Source: Gordonia amarae NBRC 15530 (GTDB lineage Bacteria; Actinomycetota; Actinomycetes; Mycobacteriales; Mycobacteriaceae). Taken from it: a stretch of DNA of 64,000 nucleotides. Below the pieces are notes generated by a model. That model saw only the letters and a list, made by a program, of their open reading frames with translations. It was not told where the DNA came from and did no database searches. Below, piece by piece: positions 37,432 through 46,229 of this stretch; position 1 is the first letter of the stretch; every line of letters starts with the position of its first letter. The DNA lies in NCBI RefSeq assembly GCF_000241345.1, contig NZ_BAED01000043.1, forward strand, positions 1 through 64,000. Reading direction: 5' to 3'. A program made the position numbers and the translations under genes.

Positions 37432-37463
37432 TTCTCCACAGCTGTGCACAACTCTGTGGATAA
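37432..37463. promoter_or_regulatory. Compact DnaA-box-like cluster between convergent genes
   Basis: In 32 bp: TTCTCCACA (37432-37440, +, one mismatch), TGTGCACAA (37443-37451, minus orientation, near-match) and a perfect TGTGGATAA (37455-37463, minus). It lies between the stops of the DUF4190 gene and the vWA gene, so it is not promoter-proximal. Confidence 0.55.
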
Positions 37464-37482
37464 CTTGTTCACGACACGTGGA

Positions 37483-38691
37483 TCACGCGTCCCGCGCCGC
37501 CTCCACCAGGTTGGGCATCCCCCGGCGCGCGAGCTCGTTGGCATCGGCACAGCCGACGATGTCGCCACGGTTCACCGCCAGCGCCAACAGCTCGGGGAAC
37601 GCGTCGGGCGTGCACGCGAACGCCGGGATACCCATCGTGGCCAGCGCGCCGGCGATGTCGTGATCGAACGACGGCGCCCCCTCGTCGGACAGGGCGAGCA
37701 GCACGATCACCTGTACCCCGGCGCCCTGCATCGTGGCGACCCGGCGCAGCAGTTCCTCCCGCACCCCGCCCTCGTACAGGTCGGAGATCAGCACAAAGAT
37801 GCTGTCGGTGGGCCGGGTGATCAGGCCCTGGCAGTAGGCAACCGCCCGGTTGATGTCGGTGCCGCCGCCCAGCGCCGTCCCGAACAGCACGTCGACCGGA
37901 TCGTCGAGTTTGTCGGTGAGGTCGACGACCTCGGTGTCGAACACGACCATCGACGTGCGCACCGACCGCATCGTCGCCAACACGGCACCGAAGATCGACG
38001 AGTACACGATCGACTGCGCCATCGACCCCGACTGGTCGATCGCCAGCACGATGTCCTTGCTCACCACCTGGGACCGGCGGCCGTAGCCGACGATCCGCTC
38101 CGGCACGATCGTGCGCTGTTCGGGCAGATAGTTGCGCAGATTCCGGGCGATGGTGGTGTTCCAGTCGATGTCCGCCGGTCGCGGCCGGTGCGTGCGGGCC
38201 GCCCGGTCGAGGGCGGCGCCCACCGCGCTCCTGGTCTTCTCCGCGATGCGCCGCTCGATCTCGTCGACGACCTTGCGCACCAGTGCCCGCGCCGACGCCT
38301 TCGACGACTGCGGGATCGCCTTGCCCAGCCCGATCAGGGTGGTGACCATCTCGACGTTCGGTTCGACGGTCTCGAGGAGTTCGGGTTCGGCGAGCAGCGC
38401 GGCGATGTTGAGCCGGTGCACCGCGTCGTGCTGCATCACCTGCACCACGGTCGACGGGAAATACTTGCGGATGTCGCCGAGCCAGCGCGCCACCGACGGC
38501 GCCGACTTGCCGAGGCCGCCGCGCCGGTCACCCGACACCCCGTACAGGGCTGACAGCGCGCGATCCATCCCGAGGTCGGCGCCGCCGAGGCTGCCGAGGG
38601 CGTCGTCGGCCTCCGCGCCGAGGACCAGTCGCCAGCGGCGGTCCCGCTCACCCGGCGCGTCCTGATCTGGTGTGTGGTCCCGTTCCGTCAT
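37483..38691 (-). CDS. vWA-domain protein of the MoxR-associated operon
   Basis: The 402-residue protein has a helical N-terminal half and a C-terminal von Willebrand A domain. The domain has MIDAS motif DQSGSMAQS, the second-strand SMVVFDTEV, the conserved Thr in GGGTDINRAV, and LISDLYEGG. In MoxR-vWA pairs the vWA protein is the substrate-recruiting or metal-binding partner of the AAA+ ring. Its ATG (38691) overlaps the DUF5682 stop by ATGA, making it the last gene of the five-gene unit. It converges on the DUF4190 gene across the DnaA-box cluster. Confidence 0.88.
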   Translation of the reverse strand: MTERDHTPDQDAPGERDRRWRLVLGAEADDALGSLGGADLGMDRALSALYGVSGDRRGGLGKSAPSVARWLGDIRKYFPSTVVQVMQHDAVHRLNIAALLAEPELLETVEPNVEMVTTLIGLGKAIPQSSKASARALVRKVVDEIERRIAEKTRSAVGAALDRAARTHRPRPADIDWNTTIARNLRNYLPEQRTIVPERIVGYGRRSQVVSKDIVLAIDQSGSMAQSIVYSSIFGAVLATMRSVRTSMVVFDTEVVDLTDKLDDPVDVLFGTALGGGTDINRAVAYCQGLITRPTDSIFVLISDLYEGGVREELLRRVATMQGAGVQVIVLLALSDEGAPSFDHDIAGALATMGIPAFACTPDAFPELLALAVNRGDIVGCADANELARRGMPNLVEAARDA

Positions 38692-41444
38692 CGTGTGCTC
38701 CCCACCGGTGTGTCTCCGAGGATCCGGGCCAGTGCGGCGACCGCCGGGCCGGCCAGTTCCGGATCGAACAGCGAGTGCGCCGCGGCCACCCCGACCGGTT
38801 GCTCGCCGGGTCCGGACCGCGCGAGTTGTTCGGCGATACCCCGCCGCACCGGTGCGTCGAAGGGGCCGAAGGTGCGGCGCAGCAGCGGCAGCGCGTCGAC
38901 GAACGCGGTTTCGTCCAGACCGGCCAGCCACGAGTCGATCATCGGCAACAGCACCGGGTCGTGGATCAGCAGCAGCCCCGAGTCGCCGAGGAAACCTTCG
39001 ATCCAGCGCGCCTTCTCGACGGGTGTCGCGCCGCGGGACAGCGCCAGCCCGAGCCGGCGCGCGGCCTCGGCCGAGTCGAAGACGTCGGCGTCGGTGAGCA
39101 GCCGGGTGATGCGGCCGACGAGCACCCCGTTGACGTCGGTGCGGTCGGCGATGGAACGCAGCACGTCGTACCAGCGTTGCCGGTCAGTGCTCCCCTGCCC
39201 CGCTGTGTTGTCCCCCGCTGTGTTGTCCCCCGCTGTGTTGTTCACCGCTGTGTTGTTCACCGCTGCGAGCAACGCGACCGTCTCGTGGACCGCGCCGATC
39301 CTCTCGGTAATGCTCTGGGCCGCTTCGTCATTGAGTCCGGTGACGGCGGCGGGCAGGCCGGTGCACACCCGCAGCAGCAGCGAACGGGCGACAGCGCCGA
39401 GCGCGGTGACGTCGGTGCCGCGCACATCGCCGTAGCGCTGGGTGCGGCCGATCGCCGGCAGCGCCGCCATCAGCTGGTCGACGTCGTGGTCGACGGCCGC
39501 CCGGGCGTGCAGCGCCGCCAGCACCGGACCGAGCGCGTCGGCGGCGTCGGCGAGCAGGGTCTGTTCGAGCAGCTCGGTGATCTGCGAGAGCTGGGTGGCC
39601 GCCGCGGCGCGGTCGCCGATCTTCGCATTTGCCGCAGCGGAAACCGTTGTGCCCCACACCGATGCGAGGACCACCTCGATGACTAGTTCTGGTCGCCAGG
39701 TGAGCAGCCAGCCCTCCTTGAACGTGCCCGTCCCCGTGATCTCCAGGGGTTGGCCCCAGTCGATCCCGAGTACCGACAACCGGTGCAGCAGGATGGATTT
39801 GGCGAGGTCATTCGGTTTGCGCAGATCGAGCACGACCTCCTTGGCCGCCGGACTCTGCTTGAGCCGCAACGACTTCACCGTCGACGTCAGATCCGCCTGC
39901 AACGGTACGACGGGTGAATCCTCCGGCACCGAGCCGAGCCGCTCCCCCATCACCACCTCGCGGTGCACCAGGTCGGCCAGGGTCCGGTCCCCTTCGCACA
40001 GCACCGCCAGCGTGGCCTCATCGAGTTCGGCCAGACCGGCCAGCTGTCTGCCCCGCATCGTCGCGAGAGTCTGTGCGAGCCTGACCGATTCGATGATGTG
40101 CGCCGACGACACCGGAAGGTCCTGGGCGCGGAGGCGCTGCGCCGCACCGGTGAACCAGCCGGCCACCACCGTGTCGGGGTCGGCCGTGAACAGATGGTGA
40201 TACCAACCGGGCGAGACCACACCCGCCGCGTACCCCGACGCGAACGACAACCGCGAATGCGTCCACGGCACCCACGCCAGTCTGGTGCGGGTCTTTTTCA
40301 TGCCCTTGAGGATCCGGCTGTCGGCGGTGGCGGGCGGCAGTTTGCCGCGCAGTGCCGGGACGTGCCAGGCGCCGCAGATCACCGCCACCTTGTGCACGCC
40401 GGTGCGTTTGAGGGTCTTGCGCAGCACCTGCCGCATGTACGCCTCGCGGCGCTCATCGCGGGCGGCGTCGGGGCTGTGGTCACCCACCTCGTCGCGGAGT
40501 ACCGTCATCGCCTCGGCGATGGCCTCGAAAATACCTTGTTCGCTACGGGTTTCGACGACGTCGTCCCACCAGCGTTCGGGGTCGTCGTAGCCGGCGGCCT
40601 CGGCGAGGAGGGCGATGGGGTCGGTGCGGGCGAGGTGTTCGGCGGTGGTTTCGTCTTCGGTGGTGGCGTCAGGATTCTCGTCTCGCCGGACCCCTCGTGA
40701 CCCTCGCTCCTTCGTCGCTTCGGCCTCGGGGATCAAGGGGGTACCTGCGTCCCCACCGGCTTCGGCCTCAGGGATCAAGGGGGTACCCGCGTCCCCACCC
40801 GCTTCGGCCACGGGGATCAAGACGTCGTCCCCGACTCCAGTGGCACCGGCGTCTTCGTCCCTGGCAGCCAGGGTGACGGCGGCGGGGAGGTCGCAGAACT
40901 CGACGGGGACGTGGTTGCGGACGGCCCAGGTCATCGCCTGCCATTCGGGCGAGAACACCGCGAACGGCCAGAAGGCGGCCGACGACGGGTCGTCGGCGGC
41001 GTACCCGAGGAGTGCCACCGGCGGCGACATTCCTTCCGCCACAACCGAGCCGATCAGGTCGGAGGCATCGGCCGGGCCCTCGATGAGAATCGCGTCGGGT
41101 GCGATGCGGTCGAGCTCGGCGGCCACGGCGCGGGCCGATCCCGGACCGTGGTGCCGGATGCCCAGCACGTAGGTACCCGGCCCCGGGGCGCTGATCGGCC
41201 CTGCGTCAGTCAACCCATCCGGACAGCCGTCGGGAACGGGGGCGCTGGTCGGCCCTGCGTTAAGCAATCCATCCGGACGGCCGCCGTCGGGAACGGGGGC
41301 GCTGGTCGGCCCTGCGTTAAGCAATCCATCCGGACGGCCGCCGTCGGGAACGGGGGCGCTGGTCGGCCCTGCGTCAGTCAATCCATCCGGACGGCCGCCG
41401 TCGGGAACGGGGGCGCTGGTCGGCCCTGCGTCAGTTGAGTCCAC
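38688..41444 (-). CDS. DUF5682 family protein with internal repeat arrays
   Basis: The about 918-residue protein has its conserved family start at YVLGIRHHGPGSARAVAAEL and AILIEGPADASDL. These hint at a ChaN/EreA-like fold by the Glu in LIEGPADA and the His of IRHHGPG (inference). An 80-100 residue N-terminal extension is pure 19-residue repeats. An Asp/Gly/Glu-rich insertion after AARDEDAG coincides with a dispersed DNA repeat, and a third array encodes NTAGD/NTAVN. GTG 41444 overlaps the moxR stop by 14 bp; ATG 41492 or a TTG inside the repeats are alternatives. The stop is coupled to the vWA gene. Confidence 0.8.
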   Translation of the reverse strand: MDSTDAGPTSAPVPDGGRPDGLTDAGPTSAPVPDGGRPDGLLNAGPTSAPVPDGGRPDGLLNAGPTSAPVPDGCPDGLTDAGPISAPGPGTYVLGIRHHGPGSARAVAAELDRIAPDAILIEGPADASDLIGSVVAEGMSPPVALLGYAADDPSSAAFWPFAVFSPEWQAMTWAVRNHVPVEFCDLPAAVTLAARDEDAGATGVGDDVLIPVAEAGGDAGTPLIPEAEAGGDAGTPLIPEAEATKERGSRGVRRDENPDATTEDETTAEHLARTDPIALLAEAAGYDDPERWWDDVVETRSEQGIFEAIAEAMTVLRDEVGDHSPDAARDERREAYMRQVLRKTLKRTGVHKVAVICGAWHVPALRGKLPPATADSRILKGMKKTRTRLAWVPWTHSRLSFASGYAAGVVSPGWYHHLFTADPDTVVAGWFTGAAQRLRAQDLPVSSAHIIESVRLAQTLATMRGRQLAGLAELDEATLAVLCEGDRTLADLVHREVVMGERLGSVPEDSPVVPLQADLTSTVKSLRLKQSPAAKEVVLDLRKPNDLAKSILLHRLSVLGIDWGQPLEITGTGTFKEGWLLTWRPELVIEVVLASVWGTTVSAAANAKIGDRAAAATQLSQITELLEQTLLADAADALGPVLAALHARAAVDHDVDQLMAALPAIGRTQRYGDVRGTDVTALGAVARSLLLRVCTGLPAAVTGLNDEAAQSITERIGAVHETVALLAAVNNTAVNNTAGDNTAGDNTAGQGSTDRQRWYDVLRSIADRTDVNGVLVGRITRLLTDADVFDSAEAARRLGLALSRGATPVEKARWIEGFLGDSGLLLIHDPVLLPMIDSWLAGLDETAFVDALPLLRRTFGPFDAPVRRGIAEQLARSGPGEQPVGVAAAHSLFDPELAGPAVAALARILGDTPVGSTR
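39200..39259 (-). repeat. 15-bp in-frame tandem repeat inside the DUF5682 gene
   Basis: Four units of CCGCTGTGTTGTCCC or CCGCTGTGTTGTTCA at 39200-39214, 39215-39229, 39230-39244 and 39245-39259. On the coding strand they give Asn-Thr-Ala pentapeptides (NTAGD, NTAVN). Confidence 0.9.
40689..40737. repeat. 49-bp dispersed repeat, copy 2, inside the DUF5682 coding sequence
   Basis: Identical to 20760-20808 at 44 of 49 positions. It is read in frame on the minus strand as part of the Glu/Ala/Gly-rich insert (EAEATKERGSRG). The flanking 42-bp tandem units repeat its right half. Confidence 0.85.
40717..40821 (-). repeat. 42-bp in-frame tandem repeat derived from the dispersed element
   Basis: The units 40717-40758 and 40759-40800 start GCTTCGGCCTC(G/A)GGGATCAA and differ at few positions; a partial third runs 40801-40821. 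They encode the 14-residue unit EAEAGGDAGTPLIP. Confidence 0.88.
41191..41430 (-). repeat. 57-bp in-frame tandem repeat at the 5' end of the DUF5682 gene
   Basis: Equivalent positions recur at 41191, 41245, 41302, 41359 and 41416: one 54-bp unit, three 57-bp units and a partial. Each encodes about DAGPTSAPVPDGGRPDGLL. Each unit also carries TTG codons preceded by GGATGGA, so internal initiation is conceivable. Confidence 0.9.
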
Positions 41445-42534
41445 GGCGTGCTGCCCGGTAGAAGTCGGACCAGTCCTTGCGTTCGCGGACAATGCCTTCG
41501 AGGTATTCGGTCCAGATCACGGTGTCAGAGCCGGGATCCTTGACCACGGCGCCCTGGATGCCGGCTGCCACGTCGGAGGGGCGCAGAACACCGTCGCCGA
41601 AGTGGGCGGACATGGCGATGCCGTGGGTGATCACCGAGATCGCCTCGGCGGTGGACAGGGTGCCGCTGGGTTGTTTGACCTTGTTGCGGCCGTCCTCGGT
41701 GACACCCGCGCGTAGTTCACGGAACACGGTGACGACGCGCCGGATCTCGTCGGCGGCCGACGGCACCTCGGGCAGTTCCAGTGCGCGGCCGAGGGATTCG
41801 ACGCGCTGGGTGACGATGCGGACCTCGTCGTCGGCGGTGGCGGGCAGGGGCAGCACCACCGTGTTGAACCGGCGGCGCAGCGCCGACGACAATTCGTTGA
41901 CGCCGCGGTCGCGGTCGTTGGCGGTGGCGATGAGGCTGAAACCCTTCGCCGCCTGCACCTCGATACCGAGTTCCGGTACGGGCAGGGTCTTTTCGCTGAG
42001 GACCGTGATGAGGGCGTCCTGGACGTCGGAGGGAATGCGGGTGAGTTCCTCGAGTCGGGCGATCTTGCCCTCGGCCATCGCCGTCATGATCGGCGAGGCC
42101 ACGAGCGCTTCGCGGCTGGGGCCTTCGGCGATGAGCCGAGCATAGTTCCAGCCGTACCTGATGGCCTCCTCCGGGGTACCCGCCGTCCCCTGCACGAGGA
42201 GCGTTGAGGTTCCGCTGATGGCCGCCGAGAGATGTTCCGAAACCCACGTTTTCGCGGTTCCCGGCACACCCAGCAGGAGCAGGGCGCGGTCGGTGGCGAG
42301 GGTGGCGACCGCGACCTCCATGATGCGGCGCGGACCGATGTACTTGGGGGTGATGACGGTGCCGTCACCGGCGGTACCGCCGACCAGGTAGGTGACCACC
42401 GCCGACGGCGACAGCCGCCAGTTGGGTGGGCGCGCACCGGTATCGGTGCGGGCGAGGGCCTCGAGTTCGGCTGCGTGCAGCTGTTCGGCGTGCGGGCGCA
42501 ACAGGTTGGTGGCCTGCTGATTGTCGTCGGTCAC
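41431..42534 (-). CDS. MoxR-family AAA+ ATPase
   Basis: The 367-residue AAA+ protein has Walker A GVPGTAKT (89-96), a Walker B/helix-2 insert region around GKIARLEELTRIPSDVQD, sensor I in LIATANDRDRGVN, and the arginine-finger-like SSALRRRFN. MoxR ATPases act as chaperones that activate or load metal into partner complexes together with vWA proteins. GTG 42534 overlaps the DUF5691 stop (GTGA), and its own stop lies inside the next gene's start region. It is central in the operon between DUF5691 and DUF5682. Confidence 0.92.
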   Translation of the reverse strand: MTDDNQQATNLLRPHAEQLHAAELEALARTDTGARPPNWRLSPSAVVTYLVGGTAGDGTVITPKYIGPRRIMEVAVATLATDRALLLLGVPGTAKTWVSEHLSAAISGTSTLLVQGTAGTPEEAIRYGWNYARLIAEGPSREALVASPIMTAMAEGKIARLEELTRIPSDVQDALITVLSEKTLPVPELGIEVQAAKGFSLIATANDRDRGVNELSSALRRRFNTVVLPLPATADDEVRIVTQRVESLGRALELPEVPSAADEIRRVVTVFRELRAGVTEDGRNKVKQPSGTLSTAEAISVITHGIAMSAHFGDGVLRPSDVAAGIQGAVVKDPGSDTVIWTEYLEGIVRERKDWSDFYRAARRGLN

Positions 42535-44042
42535 GTCAGTTCCCTCTCCAGAGCGGTGCGGATACGTAAAGCTTCGTCGAATACGGCGAGTTGGTCGGTC
42601 CACAGGTTCGCGGTGGCGGCCTCGCGCAGCGCCATCCGGTGCCGGCTCCAGTCGAACTCGAGCGGAAGGCCGATCGGCAGGTAGGTCAGCATGGTGCGGG
42701 CGGCGGTCTCGAGGGTGCCGTACCGGACGCTTGCTTTGCAGGCGGCGTCGAACACCGCCGCGGCGACAGCGGGCGGCCACGGCGTCGGCAGGTAGGAAAG
42801 GCCGACGACGTTGCCGTTACGGAGACCTGCGATCACCGCGTCGGCGATGCGGGTGGGATCGGCGACACCGAACAGCTCGGGCGGTGCGAGCGGATGGTTC
42901 AGCAGCGCCGTCGCCCATCGGGTATCCCTCTGGGCCACAGCTGCTTCCGACAGCGCGGGAATCACCTGACCGGCGTCGTCGCGGGATACGGCGCCGACGA
43001 TCTTCTCCGGTGCCGCGCCGAGCCGGGCCTCCCAGAACGTCAGTGTGATGCGACGCAGGAGTTGCGCCGTGACCCACCCCGCCGGATTGGTACCGCCGCC
43101 GAGCGCTGTTGAGGAGATGCCGTCGCGTGCGGCGTCCGCGGCGACGAGCTCCTCACCGCTCGGGGTGGTGAGCTGCAAGCTGGCGCGCAGCAGGCTGCGA
43201 CCGAGTCGCACATGGGGTGCCGTGAGCACTTGGAGTCGTTGCTGCAGAGCCGATTCGGGGATCTGGGCGAGTAGATTCTGCGCCACGGTCCGTACCTTCT
43301 TGCGACGATCGGCCAGGCACTGTTCGAGGAACGGCTCGTCGGCCACGGACACTCCGGTAGCCAGTACGGGCAGCAGTTTCTCCCGGTCGGGACCGGTCTC
43401 CGACGACCAGCTGTCGACCAGGAGCCGCAGTGCCTCGTCCGGCTCCCGGTGGCGCAGTTCGGTCAGGTAGGTCACCCGCTGGTCGACGGTGCCGTGCGTC
43501 CAGAGCCGCTCATCCGGCGCGGACTCGTCGCCCGCGGCACCGCCCAGCTGTCCGAGAAGAACACCACCCCAGCCGATATCGGGTGTATGCACGGCGAGCC
43601 ACGCACCGCGCGGCCCGACGATCCGGGTGACGTCGTCGCGCAGTGCGGTGTCCCGCAAGGCCGCCCGCAGCAGAGGCACGAGCAGCCCGGCGGGTGCTCT
43701 GCGGCCGGACCCGGCAACCCGGTGCAGCGCCCAGGAACGCAGTGGTGCGGCGGCCTCGAGGGCGTAGTGCACGGCGCGTGCGGCGGTGTCGGACAGTTCC
43801 GGACGATGGTCGGCGGGGGCCTCGCCGATCGGGGTCGCCTCCACCGCCGGCGGCCCGGATGCGTTGCGGGCCACCGCAGTCAGTGCCGCAGTCCGCAACA
43901 CCGAGGTGGGCAGCGGTTCGTCCGGCGGCAGGTGATCGGCGATCACCTGATCGGCATCGAGCCGCGTCGGTTGCCGGTTGTTGACGCCGACGAGTGCCGC
44001 CGACACGGTGGCGTCCCAGTGCGTGGTCTCGCGGGGTATCAC
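42531..44042 (-). CDS. DUF5691 family protein
   Basis: The 503-residue, helix-rich protein has no signal or membrane segment. Segments such as VDQRVTYLTELRHREPDEAL, EKLLPVLATGVSVADEPFLE and RRKKVRTVAQNLLAQIP look like ARM/HEAT-type helical pairs, a likely protein-binding scaffold. Function unknown; the family is recognised here mainly by context with SWIM, MoxR and DUF5682 genes. GTG 44042 (VIPRETTHWDATVSAAL) overlaps the SWIM gene stop by GTGA. The long in-frame extension upstream is a shadow of the SWIM gene. Confidence 0.78.
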   Translation of the reverse strand: MIPRETTHWDATVSAALVGVNNRQPTRLDADQVIADHLPPDEPLPTSVLRTAALTAVARNASGPPAVEATPIGEAPADHRPELSDTAARAVHYALEAAAPLRSWALHRVAGSGRRAPAGLLVPLLRAALRDTALRDDVTRIVGPRGAWLAVHTPDIGWGGVLLGQLGGAAGDESAPDERLWTHGTVDQRVTYLTELRHREPDEALRLLVDSWSSETGPDREKLLPVLATGVSVADEPFLEQCLADRRKKVRTVAQNLLAQIPESALQQRLQVLTAPHVRLGRSLLRASLQLTTPSGEELVAADAARDGISSTALGGGTNPAGWVTAQLLRRITLTFWEARLGAAPEKIVGAVSRDDAGQVIPALSEAAVAQRDTRWATALLNHPLAPPELFGVADPTRIADAVIAGLRNGNVVGLSYLPTPWPPAVAAAVFDAACKASVRYGTLETAARTMLTYLPIGLPLEFDWSRHRMALREAATANLWTDQLAVFDEALRIRTALERELT

Positions 44043-45433
44043 AGCGCGTTCACCCGCCCGTCCGCGACGATGGCCAACGGCAACAGTCCGTCGGCGTCGA
44101 GTTCGCCGACGACGTCGACGACACCGCCGAGGGTGCCGGCCACCAGCGACGGCCACAGCTCGGCACCCACCCGCAGCGGCACCGATTCGCCGTTGTTGTC
44201 GGTGAGTGCGTAACCGGTTGGGCCGGAACCATTCACGATCGCGAGCCGACCACGCACCGTGGCCGGTGAGGAACGCAGCCAGGGGTCGGCGGCGACGTCC
44301 CGGGCGCGGGCGGCCCGGGCCACGGAGACTGTCGTCGCCGGCGGCAGTGCGGACGGGCGGCCGTCCGTGCCCGACGGTGGTCCGTCCTGGTCGGCGATCA
44401 GCGCCCGCTGAGCGGGCGCACCCGGATAGTAGTGCAGCGGCGCCCGGAATGCCGCCCCCACCGGGGGCCGCGGCGGGAAGGTGCCGCCGGTGGGCACATA
44501 CTCCAGGATCAGCGCGTACCGTCCGGCGGCGCCCCCGTACAGCCATAACCGGCGGGCGGTGACACGATCGAGTTCCTCAGTGCGCCAACCGAGTACCAGC
44601 CAGTCGTCGACGACGGCCGGCTGCGCCAGGACGTCGGCCTTGGCGACGGTGTAACCGACATGCCTGCGGACCGCGGCGGCGGTGTCGTCGTCGAGTTCGG
44701 CGAGTCGTTGGTGCGCGGTCCCGAGCGCCCACAGCGCACCGAACTCCATCAGTAGCCGGTGCGGCCACGTGCCCGGCTCACCGCCGGTGAGGACGGCGGG
44801 CAGCTCCCGCACCTGCGAGGCCAGACCGGGAGCCTGGGCGTCGACGAGGCGGGCGGCAAGTGGGTCGAAACGCCCGTACGGGTCGTTGTCGATTCCCGAG
44901 AACCCGTGCGCGACCTGATCTTCGAGCCACATCGTGAGCTCGGCGATACCTCCGGCGACCCGGTCGGCCCGCTGGGCGGCGGTGGCCGCCGCGCGCTCGG
45001 CCTTCACACGTTCGGCCCCGCCCGGCTTGGCCACGGCATCAGCATCGGTAGCGGCCTTGGCACCGGCGCGGGCATCGCGGCTGTCGAGCCAGGCGCCCGC
45101 GAAGTCGGACGGTTCGGCCGCGTCGGCTACCTGACCGGCCGACCACAGCAGCAACAGACCCAGCGCGTGCTTGCATGGGAACTTGCGTGACGGACACGAA
45201 CACTTGTACGCCGGGCCCCGCAGATCGACGATGGTCTGATACGGCTTCTTGCCGCTGCCCGCGCACAGGCCCCACAGCGCCGCGCTCGTGGCACCGGTTT
45301 CCGACCAGACACCCGGCGTGGCGAGTTTGCGGCCCGCGTTCACCGACGAGGTGTCGGGCGCCGCCGACTCCACCTGCTCGGTGCTCCACCTGGTGCCCGC
45401 GACCGCACCCCCGCCCGAGAATCTCACGCCCAC
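44039..45433 (-). CDS. SWIM zinc-finger protein, first gene of the MoxR/vWA operon
   Basis: The 464-residue protein has a SWIM zinc finger with Cys78, Cys80, Cys87 and His89 (CSCPSRKFPCKHALGLLLLW), preceded by the usual strand YQTIVDLRGPAYK. SWIM domains bind DNA or proteins. The rest is helical, then strand-rich toward the end (VRGRLAIVNGSGPTGYALTD), an OB-like possibility. GTG 45433 is chosen; a TTG one codon earlier is possible. It is the promoter-proximal gene, about 100 bp after an unrelated secreted-protein gene, and is coupled to DUF5691. Confidence 0.87.
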   Translation of the reverse strand: MGVRFSGGGAVAGTRWSTEQVESAAPDTSSVNAGRKLATPGVWSETGATSAALWGLCAGSGKKPYQTIVDLRGPAYKCSCPSRKFPCKHALGLLLLWSAGQVADAAEPSDFAGAWLDSRDARAGAKAATDADAVAKPGGAERVKAERAAATAAQRADRVAGGIAELTMWLEDQVAHGFSGIDNDPYGRFDPLAARLVDAQAPGLASQVRELPAVLTGGEPGTWPHRLLMEFGALWALGTAHQRLAELDDDTAAAVRRHVGYTVAKADVLAQPAVVDDWLVLGWRTEELDRVTARRLWLYGGAAGRYALILEYVPTGGTFPPRPPVGAAFRAPLHYYPGAPAQRALIADQDGPPSGTDGRPSALPPATTVSVARAARARDVAADPWLRSSPATVRGRLAIVNGSGPTGYALTDNNGESVPLRVGAELWPSLVAGTLGGVVDVVGELDADGLLPLAIVADGRVNAL

Positions 45434-45532
45434 CAACTAACCACATGACTGCGACATCGCGCCCGAACGCAGTCATTCGACGGACGGCGTGGACTCAGGC
45501 GTGGGGCCGTCCCCAGCGAGGATCGAGGCAGG

Positions 45533-46102
45533 TCAGGACGGACAGTGGACCGTGTAGCTCCAGTGCGTGCCCTGCTCGGGGCCGGTCACCTTCACGGTCA
45601 CGAAATTCTGGCCACCGGCCGGCACGCGGATGCGTTTGCTGCCGTTGCCCTCGTTGATGCGGTCACCGATCATGCCGGTGTTGTACAGCTGCCGCCCCTG
45701 GTAGAACACCTGGATGCGGTCGGGCTGCGTCTCGGTGTCGTAGACGATGGTGAAGCTGAACGGACCGCGCCGGCCCATGATGTGCTTGGTGGTGGTGACA
45801 CCCTGCCCGCCGGACCGGGTCTGCTGGTTGCAGCGCTGCACCTTCGGGGAACCACCTCCGGGTGACCCCGTCGGGCCGCTCGATCCCCACGATTCGAGGC
45901 TGCCGGTCACCGTGTCGCCGAGTCCGGGTACGAATTCGTTGAGGACCGCGCCGCCGATGTCCTCGGCGCTGCCCGAGTCGACGCTGCCGACGCTGACACT
46001 GCCATCGGCCGACGCGACGCCCGGTGCCCCGAACATCAGGGCACCGGCGCCGAGCAATGCGACACCTGCCGTCCGCCGAGATCTCTGTGTTGTGTTGCCC
46101 AT
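45533..46102 (-). CDS. Secreted small protein, paralogue of the next upstream gene
   Basis: The 189-residue protein has a Sec signal peptide (MGNTTQRSRRTAGVALLGAG to about VASADG) and a Gly/Ser-rich spacer. A beta-rich domain of about 100 residues follows, with two Cys (QRCNQQ and VHCPS) that could pair. It shares IMGRRGPFSFT...RIQVFYQGR and VPAGGQNFVTVKVTGP with its upstream neighbour. Function unknown. It lies 128 bp downstream of that paralogue, both leftward. Confidence 0.8.
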   Translation of the reverse strand: MGNTTQRSRRTAGVALLGAGALMFGAPGVASADGSVSVGSVDSGSAEDIGGAVLNEFVPGLGDTVTGSLESWGSSGPTGSPGGGSPKVQRCNQQTRSGGQGVTTTKHIMGRRGPFSFTIVYDTETQPDRIQVFYQGRQLYNTGMIGDRINEGNGSKRIRVPAGGQNFVTVKVTGPEQGTHWSYTVHCPS

Positions 46103-46229
46103 GCGCCACCGCCAGGTTCAGAATCCGATATGTCGGATCAACCATATCGACCGATGACACCCGCCACCGCCCGATTCTTGTCGCCCAAAAGGGTGGAATC
46201 GGTTGTGCGGTAGGCGTTGACGTCCAGAG

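Noticed and set aside
32115-37482. Chromosomal replication origin suggested by DnaA boxes
   Set aside because: There are too few boxes, in two short clusters, no AT-rich unwinding region, and no dnaA, dnaN or gyrase genes in the window.
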